Positions 16,148 to 25,622 of a DNA stretch of 64,000 nt are shown one piece after another. The position numbers and the translations under genes are program-made. The notes under the pieces are model-generated. The model was not told where the DNA came from. It searched no databases and was given only the letters and a program-made list of their open reading frames with translations. The stretch covers positions 1,054,001 to 1,118,000 of the forward strand of contig NZ_AP024109.1 in assembly GCF_016591715.1 (NCBI RefSeq), written 5' to 3'. How positions within the stretch are numbered: position 1 is the first letter of the stretch; every line of letters starts with the position of its first letter. This DNA comes from Mesorhizobium sp. J8. Lineage in GTDB: Bacteria; Pseudomonadota; Alphaproteobacteria; Rhizobiales; Rhizobiaceae.

Positions 16148-17482
16148 TCACCTGTTCACCGAATAGCAGTCGACCTGCGGCTCGCTGGGCAGCACGCCGG
16201 AAACGCCGATGACGAAGCCGGGGGCATCGAGCAGCGAGGCCCAATGCTCGCTCTTCTGGTCGAGCTCCAGGCACAGACGGTCGCCGTCATAGGGGATCTC
16301 GCGCGGCTGCGAATGTAGCGGCTTCAGCGGAATGCCCGGCAGGCGCGACTTCCACAGGCCCTCGAATTGGTCCGCCGAGCCGACCGTCGCCTGGTTGACG
16401 AAGATCTTGCGCAGTGCGTCTTCCGAAAGCTCGGAGCCGACGCGGATGACGATGCGGCTGGCGACAAGCAGCTTCGGATTGTCGATGCGCACCTTCCAGA
16501 CATTGGTCGCGTGACGCATGACCGGCAGCGCACGCGACTTCGGCTCGATGTAGCGCAGGCTGAGGATCAGCGAACGCAATGCGTCGGCAAGCGCCATATA
16601 GGCGGGGCCGGGCGCCATGTGGTCGTAGGCCGGCAATTCGCCGAGCCGCCGCGAGCTCGAGCCGTAGGTGGCCATCTCGCCGGCGAGGCCGGCAAGCTCG
16701 AGGTAGAGCTCGGCCGGATGGAAGACATCCTGCGCCAGCATGTGGGCAAGACGTGGCCGCGCGGCGTTGGCGAGATGCAGCATCAAGAGGTCCTCGACGC
16801 TGCGGCCGGCACCGCCCATCACCATCTTGCCATGCGCCTCGGCGATCTGGTCGAGGCCGGTGACGACCTCCTGCAGCAATTGCCGGTACCAGTGCACGGC
16901 GCCGGTGATCAGCGTCGGCGGCAGGAAGGCCTGGTCGAGCGAGACGCCGCCATCGGCGCGCACGCCCATGACATCGGCGATCGGCAGCGCCGTGTAGCCG
17001 CCAACCGACTTGCCGGGGGCCAGAAGCACCGCTTGCGGCCGGGCGATTTCGATGTCTTCCGGATCGGCGCCGCCCTGCACGGCATCGCGCACCGGGACAA
17101 TCTTGCCGCGATAGCGCGCACCTGTCGACGCGGCATGCGCCGGATCGAACCCGACGCCGCCGGGCGGCTCCAGCGGCAGGGCGAGCAGCACCGGTCCGGC
17201 GCCGGTGTCGGCCGTCACCGGCAATGGCTTTGGCGCGTCCATCAGCTCCGGGATGGAGAAAGGCGTGCCGTCCGGGAAGATGCCCCGGGCGGACACGATC
17301 GACACCTGGCCGGCGTCGAGCAGAGACTGGTCGAGCGTCAGCTGCTGGAAGCCGAACGTGTGGAGCTGGCCGGCCTGCAACGCGCCGCGCACCATCCCCT
17401 CGAAGAACCGGTCCTGCTGCTGGAAGTGCTGGGTCCTCAAGAAGAGTCCCTCGGACCACAGCACCCTGTTTGCGTCGCTCAT
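16148..17482 (-). CDS. tssK: TssK baseplate protein
   Basis: A 444-aa TssK that links the T6SS baseplate to the TssL/TssM membrane complex. It begins MSDANRVLWSEGLFLRTQHF, the highly conserved TssK N-terminus (W-x-EGLFL-x-Q-HFQQQDR). The reading frame is open to 17914, but that extension lies inside tssJ and is a shadow, so the ATG at 17482 is the start. Length equals the family norm. Confidence 0.94.
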   Translation of the reverse strand: MSDANRVLWSEGLFLRTQHFQQQDRFFEGMVRGALQAGQLHTFGFQQLTLDQSLLDAGQVSIVSARGIFPDGTPFSIPELMDAPKPLPVTADTGAGPVLLALPLEPPGGVGFDPAHAASTGARYRGKIVPVRDAVQGGADPEDIEIARPQAVLLAPGKSVGGYTALPIADVMGVRADGGVSLDQAFLPPTLITGAVHWYRQLLQEVVTGLDQIAEAHGKMVMGGAGRSVEDLLMLHLANAARPRLAHMLAQDVFHPAELYLELAGLAGEMATYGSSSRRLGELPAYDHMAPGPAYMALADALRSLILSLRYIEPKSRALPVMRHATNVWKVRIDNPKLLVASRIVIRVGSELSEDALRKIFVNQATVGSADQFEGLWKSRLPGIPLKPLHSQPREIPYDGDRLCLELDQKSEHWASLLDAPGFVIGVSGVLPSEPQVDCYSVNR

Positions 17483-17517
17483 GCCACTGCTCTCTGCACT
17501 GCCCTGTCGTCGGTTCG

Positions 17518-17970
17518 CTAGGCGGAGATGCCGCCCTTGCCGAGGCTGACATTGATGGTGAATTTCGACCCTGGCGAAACCGACTTGGTCGTGCGCCAGT
17601 TGCGGCCGCCCGGTTCGCGGATCAGCGCCACGAAGCCGAGCGCCGTGGCGTTCGGCTCGACCGTGATGGTCTTTGCCGCCGTCTTGCCCGGTGCCACCGA
17701 GATCGTGTCCATGCCGATCAGATCGGCCCCCAGCGCCCCACTGGCGCCCCCCTGTAGCGCGAAATAATCGGCCGAATTGAACTTGCCGGTGCTGGCAAGC
17801 CGCATCACCAGCACGGTCACCGGCCTGTCGCCGCCGCCCGGTCCCGGATTCATGCCGGCGCCGCCGGTCACGTTGACCGAGATCACCGATGGCTTCGGCG
17901 GGCCGCTCTGGCAAGCCGCAAGCAGCCCCGTGGCGCCGATGGCAACGATGAATTCGCGTCTGTCGATCAT
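17518..17970 (-). CDS. tssJ: TssJ outer-membrane lipoprotein
   Basis: A 150-aa lipoprotein anchoring the T6SS to the outer membrane. The short N-terminus MIDRREF is followed by a hydrophobic segment and lipobox LLAAC (Cys20). The mature part is a beta-sandwich-like sequence with DRPVTVLVMRL and a long polar loop. I chose the ATG at 17970 because GAGGAG lies seven bases upstream; an ATG at 17988 would put six more residues before the signal and would start inside the FHA gene. It begins four bases after the FHA stop. Confidence 0.88.
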   Translation of the reverse strand: MIDRREFIVAIGATGLLAACQSGPPKPSVISVNVTGGAGMNPGPGGGDRPVTVLVMRLASTGKFNSADYFALQGGASGALGADLIGMDTISVAPGKTAAKTITVEPNATALGFVALIREPGGRNWRTTKSVSPGSKFTINVSLGKGGISA

Positions 17971-17974
17971 GTCC

Positions 17975-19411
17975 CTACTCCTCTTCATAGGCGTCCCTGA
18001 AGTCCGCGCCGATCTCGCCCAGGAAGCTCGATTCCGCGCTCTGGGCGATATCGCGATGGCGTTTCTGGTAGAGCTCCCACAGCTTGGCGTTCCGCCCGCC
18101 AGCGAGCAGATTGCCGATCGCGGAATTGGACTTGAGCTCTTCCTCGATCACGGCCGGATCGAAACGGTCGATCATGCGCCGAAGCGCCGCCTGCACGCCG
18201 CGCCAGGCGCGCACGTGATGCTGCGCGAGATCCTTGACCGCATCGCTGATCGCCGCCTCGCCGGAGAGAAAGCCGGGGCTGCGTTCGGCGATGATGGTGA
18301 CGATGACATCCTCGACCGTCGGCAGGAATTTGAGCGGGTTGACTTCCGAAGATCCGACCACAGTCTGGGCGACGCGCGCGCTGCCCTTCTCCTCGGCTCG
18401 CTTCCGCAAGAGCTGCATCAGGCCGTCGAGCATCAGCCTGTATTCGCGCCCGAACTTCTCCATTTCGGCGATCGGATCGCGCCCGGGAAAATCGGCCTCC
18501 TCGACGCCCATGCCGCGCAGGAATGCCGCGCGCAGCGCCATGTCGCTCGGCGCCGGCTGCGTCGGACGTGACGGCCTTGGCGCGGAAACGGGGCGAAATG
18601 GCGGGGCAGGAGGCATCTCCCAAGGGCGGGCGGCCTTCGGCTTCTCGGCGGGCTGCTCGACGCGATCGGTTGGATCGGCGCCGTGGCCGGAAGCAGGCGT
18701 CGCGGCTGGCCCGAAGCTGAAATCGTCGAAACCGGACGGTTTCGACGCAGGCTCGGGCATATCGCTGCGCGATGGCATGTCACCGAAGCCGAATGGGTCC
18801 GGCCGGTCGGCGGCGTGCTCTTCGTTGGAGGCCGGTGTCGCCACCGGATCGAGGCTGAACGGGTCGTCAAAGGCCGGCGAGCTGCGCTGGTTGGAGGCGC
18901 GATCGTAGGCTCCGGGCACGGGCTGCTCGAACGGATCGGGCAGTCCTGCCGGGCGCGGCCGCTGCGGCTCCTCCTCGATCTTGGCCGAGAAGAAGTCGTC
19001 GCCGCCGAGGCTGGCAGGCGTCCGCGCCTGCGGCGACGACCATGCCGGCGCGGCGTTGGCGATCGGCGCCTGACCGATCGAGGTATGGCCGGCGCTGGGC
19101 TGCACCTCGACATGAAGCACGTAGTCGCCCATGCGCAGACGCATGCCGCTCCGCAGGCGTGTCGACCTGCCGGTGCCGAGCGGGCTGTCGGAATCGTCGA
19201 TGAACAATCCGCTGCTCGACGTGTCGGTGACGTAATAGCCGTCGCGGCCGCCGCTGATCTTGCAATGGGCGCGCGAGACGAACATGTCCGGATCGTCGAT
19301 CTGCCAGCCGGCATCGGCGCTGCGCCCGATCACCAGCTCGCCCTCGTCCAGCCGGGTTTGCCTGACCACCTGCGAGCGCGGGCCTTGTTCCAGGGTCAGC
19401 AGCAGGCTCAT
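17975..19411 (-). CDS. tagH: T6SS FHA-domain protein (TagH)
   Basis: A 478-aa protein. The N-terminal FHA domain (about residues 22-100: VIGRSADAGW, FVSRAHCKI, TSSSGLFID) binds phosphothreonine in known systems. A ~180-residue linker rich in Pro, Ser and DPF/FDDPF motifs follows, then the C-terminal T6SS FHA domain (from about 290; MGVEEADFPG, VGSSEVNPLKFLP, GVQAALRRMIDRFDP). It overlaps tssG by four bases (ATGA). Partner kinase and phosphatase genes are not in the window. The paralogue is at 2181-3260. Confidence 0.88.
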   Translation of the reverse strand: MSLLLTLEQGPRSQVVRQTRLDEGELVIGRSADAGWQIDDPDMFVSRAHCKISGGRDGYYVTDTSSSGLFIDDSDSPLGTGRSTRLRSGMRLRMGDYVLHVEVQPSAGHTSIGQAPIANAAPAWSSPQARTPASLGGDDFFSAKIEEEPQRPRPAGLPDPFEQPVPGAYDRASNQRSSPAFDDPFSLDPVATPASNEEHAADRPDPFGFGDMPSRSDMPEPASKPSGFDDFSFGPAATPASGHGADPTDRVEQPAEKPKAARPWEMPPAPPFRPVSAPRPSRPTQPAPSDMALRAAFLRGMGVEEADFPGRDPIAEMEKFGREYRLMLDGLMQLLRKRAEEKGSARVAQTVVGSSEVNPLKFLPTVEDVIVTIIAERSPGFLSGEAAISDAVKDLAQHHVRAWRGVQAALRRMIDRFDPAVIEEELKSNSAIGNLLAGGRNAKLWELYQKRHRDIAQSAESSFLGEIGADFRDAYEEE

Positions 19412-20475
19412 GCGGCTGCCTCCGCCATGTCCGGCCGCCAGCCGACGATGGTGCGCAACCTGAGATCGTCGGCGTCGCCCTTTTCGGCCGGGCGCGAAAG
19501 CCAGGACGTCCGGCCGAGCTGGATGGCCCCCATCTTCGGCGCGGGCACTGCGTCGCGCGCGAGAACGATCCTGAGATCGACGTCGAGGGCCTCGCCGATC
19601 ATGTCGCGCACCGCCTTCTTGAACAGGGCAAGCCGCCGTTCGCCGGGCAGGAAGGACTTGAAATCGTCGAGGCCGAGCGGGCCGACGCGCAACTCGATCC
19701 GGCTTTGGCGGCTGAAGACGCGCGGCCCGATCGTCGCGCCACCGCCGAGCGACGCATAAGCCTTGCCGATGCGGCTCTGCAGCGCCTTCGGAATGGTGAT
19801 CCAGGCGGCGACGAATTCCTTTATCTCAACAGGCACCTTGAAGGCGGTGGCGAGAAACAGCGTCAGCCGCTCGGCGCCGTCGACCTGGTTGGCCAGCGAT
19901 CCGGCTTGGCGCAGCCGCACGGTGTCCAGCTCGGGGTCCCGCGTGCCGGGAAGCCCGATGCCGGCCATGGCCTCCAGCATGGCGCGCACGCGCCCGCCGA
20001 CCGAACGTTCGACCTGTACCGCCGGATGCGCGTCCGCCCATGCGCGGTAATAGAGCGCAATCATGCGGTGCTGGAGGATGTTGACGAAATCGACGAAGGT
20101 CGTGTCGCTGGTCTGCTCGGCTTCGGCGCCGGTGAACCAGCGCTGCGACAGCCGGTCGAGCACCCAGCGTGTCAGATGCAGCGGCATCGGCCCTTCCGGC
20201 CCGAGCAGGCCGAGATTGGCGACGGTCACCCTTGCCGGAGCCTTGTCCCCGGCATCCTGGAATTTGACGACATCCCGGGCCGTGAAGCTCAGGCGCACAT
20301 GTTGGCCGAGCCTTGCCGGCTCGCGCTCCGCCGTCCCGGAATGCCCGAACAGTCCGCGCCGCTGCTCCAGCCGGCGCAACAGCTCGAAGAAGTCATACCC
20401 TTCCGACAGCGGCTCCGCCTCGGTCGGGGCCGGCCGCGCTAGATCAGGTAGCGATTGCCGGGCGTCATCGGCCAT
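19408..20475 (-). CDS. tssG: TssG baseplate protein
   Basis: A 355-aa TssG (ImpH). The start at ATG 20475 (MADDARQSLPD) lies 37 bases inside tssF; the frame open beyond it is a shadow. Conserved features include YDFFELLRRLEQ near the N-terminus, a GPEGPMPLHLT motif, and RVGPLGLDDFKSFLPG near the C-terminus. TssG and TssF form the wedge of the T6SS baseplate with TssE and TssK. Confidence 0.93.
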   Translation of the reverse strand: MADDARQSLPDLARPAPTEAEPLSEGYDFFELLRRLEQRRGLFGHSGTAEREPARLGQHVRLSFTARDVVKFQDAGDKAPARVTVANLGLLGPEGPMPLHLTRWVLDRLSQRWFTGAEAEQTSDTTFVDFVNILQHRMIALYYRAWADAHPAVQVERSVGGRVRAMLEAMAGIGLPGTRDPELDTVRLRQAGSLANQVDGAERLTLFLATAFKVPVEIKEFVAAWITIPKALQSRIGKAYASLGGGATIGPRVFSRQSRIELRVGPLGLDDFKSFLPGERRLALFKKAVRDMIGEALDVDLRIVLARDAVPAPKMGAIQLGRTSWLSRPAEKGDADDLRLRTIVGWRPDMAEAAA

Positions 20476-22313
20476 GGCACATCCTCCTGCTTCTGCAGCA
20501 GCCGCGTACGCGTCCGCACGAAACCGTTTATCCCGGCATGACGGGCGAACAGCCGCGCCAGCAAGGCCGAAAGCAACAACGTGCTCTGGCCCGCCAGCAC
20601 CGACTGGTCGACATGCAATGTCACTTCCGTGCCGCGCCCGAAGCACATCGGCCCGTCGATCTGCAGCCGCTCGATCACTGGGCGCGAGTCGATGCGGGTG
20701 ATCGAATGCACATTGCGGGCAAGGCTCGGATCGCCGCGATCGGCGTAGAGGTCGAGCAAGGCATGCAGCGGATCGACGCCGCGGCCTTCCTTGGCGAGGC
20801 TGAGGAAATTGAGCGAGAGCTGCGCCACCAGGCGCCAGGCGAGATTGTCGGCGCGGGATTCGCCTTCCGCGCCGGCCGGGAGCGCTGCCGGGATCGCCGG
20901 CTGCGGCGGCCGCAGCGCGCCGAGCAGCCGCACCGCTTCCACCGGATCGGCGGTCTCCAGCGTCAGCGTCGGCGTGTCGTCCAGGATCGGCAGGTCGCGG
21001 TTGGTGCAGAGCGCCATGACGTCGAGCCGCTTGGGCGGCCGGTTTGCCGGGCTTCCCGCCGGGCGCGAGACCGCGATGAAGACATCGTCGCCGGTGTAGG
21101 AGGTGCGGGTCAGGCCGTCGCGCCGTTCGTCCTCCGTTGCCCGGCGCGGACGCCGCTCCGTTGAATAGACCCAGCCGCTGCCGCGGTTCTGCCCCAGGCT
21201 GAACAATTCGGGAATGACCGCATCGCTGCCTTCGGCATCGGCGTCCTCAACGCGGGTGACGCGGAAGATCTCGAAGTCGCGCGCCCGCGTGCGGTCGGCA
21301 TGGAGCACCTGGCGCGTCCGGCGCGGGTCGATCTCGATGACGTTGCACTCGCGTTCGAAGAGATTGATGATCGGCGTCGCGAAAAGTTCGAAATCGGCCA
21401 CCGTCACATCGGCGAGTTCCGGCACCGGGCGCCGGAACAGGAAGATGATCTCCAATCCCGCATCGCACTTGCGCACCACAGGTTGCAGGCCGGGGACGCG
21501 TACATAATGGAAGCGCTCCGGGATCATGAAATATTCGCGCAGCAGCCGGTACCCCTCGAAGGTCGGGCGTGTGCGCGGCATCAGCGCTTCATCGTCATGG
21601 ATCCCGATCATCTCGGGTTCGGGCAGCGCCGTGAGAGGATCGGTCTTGCCTTCCGCCCGCGCCAGGGCGGCCGAGCAGGCGCCGAAGATCGCGTCGAAGA
21701 GGAGCGGCGCCTTGCTGCGTCCCGCGAAATAAAGGTCCAGGCGGTCGAGCGACAATTCGCTGAGCTTGCCTTTGCCGGTCCGCGCGAGCGTGATGCGGAA
21801 CGCCGCTTCGCCGCGCACGCCGCCGACCTGCGCGATGCCGGCGGCGGCCAGCGCGCTGCGGTCCTGGAAATAGCTGACCGAGGTGATCGCGATCGGCCAC
21901 AGCATGACCTCTTGCGCGGTGGTGAAGGTCGACCGTGTCGACAATCCCGGATGCAGGCCGGAGACCAGCCGCGTGCCGCGCGCGACCGCGTGGCCGGCGA
22001 TCATCGACTGCACCTGCTGTCCAGGTTTCAGCACGGCCATCGCCGTCGCGGGTGCCGGCGACACCAGGTCCGGATAGAGAACGTCGAGCACGGCGCGCGA
22101 AAAGCGCGAGCGCTCCGCGTCGACCTTGAGCCGCGTGCGCGCTGCAAGGAAGGCCACACCGTCGAGCAGCCGTTCGACATAGGGATCGGGGCAGGGGACG
22201 GTGTCGAGGGAAAGGTTGCGGGCGACCGCCGGATGCATGTCGGCGAATTCCGCGGCCAGCGCCCGGATATGGGTCAGTTCCTCTTCGTAATACTCCACGA
22301 AGACCCGATCCAT
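20439..22313 (-). CDS. tssF: TssF baseplate protein
   Basis: A 624-aa TssF (ImpG). It begins MDRVFVEYYEEELTHIRALA, and contains DPYVERLLDGVAFLAAR and other family landmarks, including SLNFLSLAKEGRGVDPLHALL near residue 500. It ends GNRYLI and overlaps tssG by 37 bases. Normal length. It forms the baseplate wedge with TssG. Confidence 0.94.
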   Translation of the reverse strand: MDRVFVEYYEEELTHIRALAAEFADMHPAVARNLSLDTVPCPDPYVERLLDGVAFLAARTRLKVDAERSRFSRAVLDVLYPDLVSPAPATAMAVLKPGQQVQSMIAGHAVARGTRLVSGLHPGLSTRSTFTTAQEVMLWPIAITSVSYFQDRSALAAAGIAQVGGVRGEAAFRITLARTGKGKLSELSLDRLDLYFAGRSKAPLLFDAIFGACSAALARAEGKTDPLTALPEPEMIGIHDDEALMPRTRPTFEGYRLLREYFMIPERFHYVRVPGLQPVVRKCDAGLEIIFLFRRPVPELADVTVADFELFATPIINLFERECNVIEIDPRRTRQVLHADRTRARDFEIFRVTRVEDADAEGSDAVIPELFSLGQNRGSGWVYSTERRPRRATEDERRDGLTRTSYTGDDVFIAVSRPAGSPANRPPKRLDVMALCTNRDLPILDDTPTLTLETADPVEAVRLLGALRPPQPAIPAALPAGAEGESRADNLAWRLVAQLSLNFLSLAKEGRGVDPLHALLDLYADRGDPSLARNVHSITRIDSRPVIERLQIDGPMCFGRGTEVTLHVDQSVLAGQSTLLLSALLARLFARHAGINGFVRTRTRLLQKQEDVPWPMTPGNRYLI

Positions 22314-22314
22314 C

Positions 22315-23067
22315 TCAGGTCTCCCGGAATTCGGTTCGCGCCAGGCCGTTGTCGAGATTGATCGTGGTGCGCAGCCGCATGCGCTCCGGCGTCGGCGTCA
22401 TGATCAGCACGGCGTCGATCTCGATCTTGAGGCCGACGCTCTTGTCGCCGAGCGTGACGTTGACGGTCGTGGCGCTCTCCTTGAGACGCGGCTCGAAAGT
22501 GGCGAGCACCGCGCGGATCTCACGCGCCAGGGTATCGCGGTCGAAATCCCGCGACGATCGGCCGGAGAAGGAGGGCACACCGTAATTGACGACGCTGCGG
22601 CGCACTTCCGGAAAATCGGCGAGCGACGGTAGCTCATCCAGGGGCTGTTCGTGCTCGGCATCGGAAAGCATCGGCACGGACTCGAAGCGCTCGGTGTTGA
22701 ACAGCGCCTCGATGTCGCGCCGGACGGCTTCGCGCAGAACGCGCGCCGACACCACCACGCCGCGGCTTTCGATTTCGGCGCGATGCTCGGTCTGGAACAC
22801 CAGCCGGTGCAGGCGCCGTTTCTGCTCGGATGTAAGGTCGGGATCGGCATCGATGGCACGCGCGCTGCCGGCAAGAAGAGCCTCGACGCGCTCGGCGCCG
22901 AGCTCTTCATCCAGCAGGCGGCGCAGCCCGTCGATCTCCGACGTCAGCCCGGGCAGATCGTTGACGAGGCGGTCCCAGAGGGAGGGCTGGACCGCCTCGC
23001 GCTTTGCACGAGAGCTGCCGGCGAGCTGCGCCTTCGCGCCCGGCCGCTTGGCCTCACTTGCCGACAT
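22315..23067 (-). CDS. tssE: TssE baseplate protein (gp25-like) with extended N-terminus
   Basis: A 250-aa protein whose C-terminal ~130 residues carry the gp25-like domain (RRSVVNYGVPSFSGRSSRDF, EIRAVLATFEPRL). Typical TssE proteins are about 130-180 aa; here a ~110-residue N-terminal extension precedes the domain, with predicted helices and a QPSLWDRLVND motif that TssE normally carries at its start. Overlaps the 3' end of hcp by 14 bases. The function is standard: nucleating the sheath at the baseplate. Confidence 0.9.
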   Translation of the reverse strand: MSASEAKRPGAKAQLAGSSRAKREAVQPSLWDRLVNDLPGLTSEIDGLRRLLDEELGAERVEALLAGSARAIDADPDLTSEQKRRLHRLVFQTEHRAEIESRGVVVSARVLREAVRRDIEALFNTERFESVPMLSDAEHEQPLDELPSLADFPEVRRSVVNYGVPSFSGRSSRDFDRDTLAREIRAVLATFEPRLKESATTVNVTLGDKSVGLKIEIDAVLIMTPTPERMRLRTTINLDNGLARTEFRET

Positions 23068-23530
23068 AGACGTCCATTTCGATCTCGTCGTCCTTGTCGT
23101 AGACGAACTTGATCTTCTTGTAGGCGAAGCTGACCTCTTCCTCGATCAGGTCTGGCTCGTCGTGCGCCTGCCGCATGTCGTATTCCATGATCGAGGCGTC
23201 GGTGAGCGTCACCACCAGATAGTCGCTCGTCTCGCCGTCGATGGTGCGGCGGGCCGAGAACACCACCTCGTCGAGCGCCTTGTTCTCGAACAGTGCCTTC
23301 TTCAGGTAGGGCGACGACTTGTCGTAGTGCTTGAAGAATTTGATCATACCCATCGACACGCGGCCGCGCCGCGACAGCGAATTCGGATCGTAGGGCGCGA
23401 TCATCTTGTAATCGACGCCATGGATCTCGATCTCGTCCTCATGGCCGTCGCGCTTGCTCGGACCCTTGATGTCCGGGACTTTCAGGAAGCCGTCGATCTT
23501 CATCGAAGGCGCATCGGTTCTGTCTGGCAT
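23054..23530 (-). CDS. hcp: Hcp tube protein (TssD)
   Basis: A 158-aa Hcp, the hexameric ring protein that stacks into the expelled tube. Landmarks are MKIDGFLKVPDIKG near the start, EIEIHGVDY, and KIKFVYDKDDE near the C-terminus. There is no C-terminal toxin extension. It is the only hcp in the window, placed in the main operon 41 bases after tssC. Confidence 0.93.
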   Translation of the reverse strand: MPDRTDAPSMKIDGFLKVPDIKGPSKRDGHEDEIEIHGVDYKMIAPYDPNSLSRRGRVSMGMIKFFKHYDKSSPYLKKALFENKALDEVVFSARRTIDGETSDYLVVTLTDASIMEYDMRQAHDEPDLIEEEVSFAYKKIKFVYDKDDEIEMDVYVGK

Positions 23531-23571
23531 TGTCTTTCTCCACCGCTACGAAACAAGATGACTTTACGAGT

Positions 23572-25077
23572 TCAGCCCTTCACCGACGGCAGCTCCGACA
23601 CCAGCCGCAGCGAGGCGTTGATGCCTTCCAGCTGGTAGTGCGGGCGCAGATAGAAACGGGCATTGTAGTAACCGGGCCGGCCTTCGACGCTGTCGACCTG
23701 GACCTCGGCCGCGGCGAGCGGGCGCTTGGCGCGCGCCTTGTCGTCGGCAAAGGCTGGATTGGCCAGCACGTACCGGTTGATCCATTCGGTCAACCAGATC
23801 TCCATGTCGGCGCGCTCCTTGAACGAGCCGATCTTGTCGCGCGCGATCGCCTTGAGGTAGTGCGCGAAGCGCGAGACCGGGAAGAGATAGGGTAGGTTGG
23901 CGCTGAGCCGCTCGTTCGACTGCGCGTCCGGATCGACCAGGCGCCCGGCGCGCGTCTCGTCGTCCTGCAGCGAATGCGCGCCGATGAAGGCAGCGAGATC
24001 GGTGTTCTTGCGGTGCAGGATCGGCATCAGGCCGAGCTTCGCCAGTTCCGCCTCGCGCCGGTCGTCGATGGCGACCTCGGTCGGGCATTTCATCGCGATC
24101 GACCCGTCGTCGGTCGGGAAGGCGTGCACCGGCAGGTTGAGCACCGTGCCGCCGTTCTCGACGCCGCGGATCTGCGTGCCCCAGCCATAGAGCTTGTGGC
24201 TGCGGTTGATGTTGACGCCCATCGGGAAGGCGGCGTTCATCCAGACATATTTGTTGTGGTCGCCGCCCACTTCCTCCTCGAAGGTGAAGCCCTTCACCGG
24301 AACGGTCTCGGAGCCGTAGGGCAGGCGCGCCAGCACGCGCGGCATGGTAAGCCCGATATAGCGGGCATCCTCGCTTTCGCGCAGCGACTGCCAGGAGGCG
24401 TATGCCGGATTGTTGACGATCATCTGCAGGTCCTGCGGGTTCGGCAGTTCCTGCCAGCTGTCCATGCGGAACAGCCGCGGCGAAGCGGCGGCTATGAACG
24501 GCGTGTGCGCGGAGGCGCAGATGCCGGAAATGTTGCGCAGCAGGCTTACGTCGCGCGGATGGTTGGAGAACTCGTAGGCGCCGATGATGCAGCCGATCGG
24601 CTCGCCGCCCAGCATCGAATATTCGTCCGTGTAGACCTTCTTGAAGATCGGGCTCTGGTCCCACATCTGGCCTTCATAGTCTTCCAGCGTGTCGGCCAGC
24701 TGGTCCTTGGAGATGTTCATCACCCGGATCTTGAGCTTGGTATCCGTCTCGGTGTTGTTGACGAGGTACCAGAGGCCGCGCCAGGTGCCTTCCATCTCGC
24801 GCACTTCCGGCGCGTGCAGGATCTCGTTGACCTGCGTCGTCAGCATCTTGTCGATGCCGGCGATCAGCGACTTGATCGACTTGATCGCGTTGGACGAGAT
24901 CGTCGTCGTCTCGGAGCGCGATTGCGCGGCCAAAGCCAGGTTGCGCACCAGCTGTTGCAGCTTCTCGCTGTCATCCTTCTTGACCTTGAAATCCTTTTCA
25001 AGGAGTCCGCTGAACTCGCCGAGATCGATGGCTTCCGCCTCGGCGGTGGCGGTTGCGGTCTTTTGCTGTTCGGCCAT
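23572..25077 (-). CDS. tssC: TssC sheath large subunit (VipB)
   Basis: A 501-aa TssC. Conserved stretches: EGTWRGLWYLVNN, DQSPIFKKVYTDEYS, FGGEP-like LGGEPIGCIIGAYEF, and a long FIGAHSLQ C-terminal region. With TssB it forms the contractile sheath that is recycled by ClpV. It starts three bases after tssB and is followed by hcp. Confidence 0.96.
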   Translation of the reverse strand: MAEQQKTATATAEAEAIDLGEFSGLLEKDFKVKKDDSEKLQQLVRNLALAAQSRSETTTISSNAIKSIKSLIAGIDKMLTTQVNEILHAPEVREMEGTWRGLWYLVNNTETDTKLKIRVMNISKDQLADTLEDYEGQMWDQSPIFKKVYTDEYSMLGGEPIGCIIGAYEFSNHPRDVSLLRNISGICASAHTPFIAAASPRLFRMDSWQELPNPQDLQMIVNNPAYASWQSLRESEDARYIGLTMPRVLARLPYGSETVPVKGFTFEEEVGGDHNKYVWMNAAFPMGVNINRSHKLYGWGTQIRGVENGGTVLNLPVHAFPTDDGSIAMKCPTEVAIDDRREAELAKLGLMPILHRKNTDLAAFIGAHSLQDDETRAGRLVDPDAQSNERLSANLPYLFPVSRFAHYLKAIARDKIGSFKERADMEIWLTEWINRYVLANPAFADDKARAKRPLAAAEVQVDSVEGRPGYYNARFYLRPHYQLEGINASLRLVSELPSVKG

Positions 25078-25080
25078 GAC

Positions 25081-25617
25081 TTACTCCTCGCCCTTGCCGT
25101 CATCCATCGCCTGGCTGGCGATCTTGCTCAGCAGCGGCTCGTTGTTCAGAAGCTGCGCGATGCGCTTTTCGGCGTCGACGCGGCCGTCCATGAAGCCCAG
25201 CAGCTCCTCGAGCTGGCGGCGCATCTTCAGGATCTCGGCCAGTTGCGGGACCTGCTCGGCGATCTTGTCCGGCGCGAAGTCGCCCATTTTGGAGAAGGTG
25301 AGGTCGATGGCGAGCTCTTCGTCCCGTTCCTGGCCTTCTGCCTGCGGCAGCGTGTTCTTCACCCTCGCCTTCACGCGTGGCCCCATCGCTTCCATGAATT
25401 TCGGGAAACGGTTGGCATCAGTTTCGACGAAGTTGCGGTCGAGGACCGACTTCGACGCTTCCTTGGTCTGCGACGCGCCGGCAAGGTCGGCCATCACGGC
25501 CATCACGAACGGCAGCTCGATCGTCGTCGGGCTGCCATAGGTTTCGACGTCGTAGGCGATCTGCACGCGCGGCGCGCGGTTTCTTTCGATGACCTTCGCT
25601 TTGCTCTCTGCTGGCAT
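25081..25617 (-). CDS. tssB: TssB sheath small subunit (VipA)
   Basis: A 178-aa TssB beginning MPAESKAKVIERNRAPRVQI, with the conserved YDVETYG and ELPFVMAVMADL motifs and a helical C-terminus (LLGFMDGRVDAEKRI). It forms the sheath with TssC. It lies five bases downstream of tssA. Confidence 0.95.
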   Translation of the reverse strand: MPAESKAKVIERNRAPRVQIAYDVETYGSPTTIELPFVMAVMADLAGASQTKEASKSVLDRNFVETDANRFPKFMEAMGPRVKARVKNTLPQAEGQERDEELAIDLTFSKMGDFAPDKIAEQVPQLAEILKMRRQLEELLGFMDGRVDAEKRIAQLLNNEPLLSKIASQAMDDGKGEE

Positions 25618-25622
25618 GCTGG

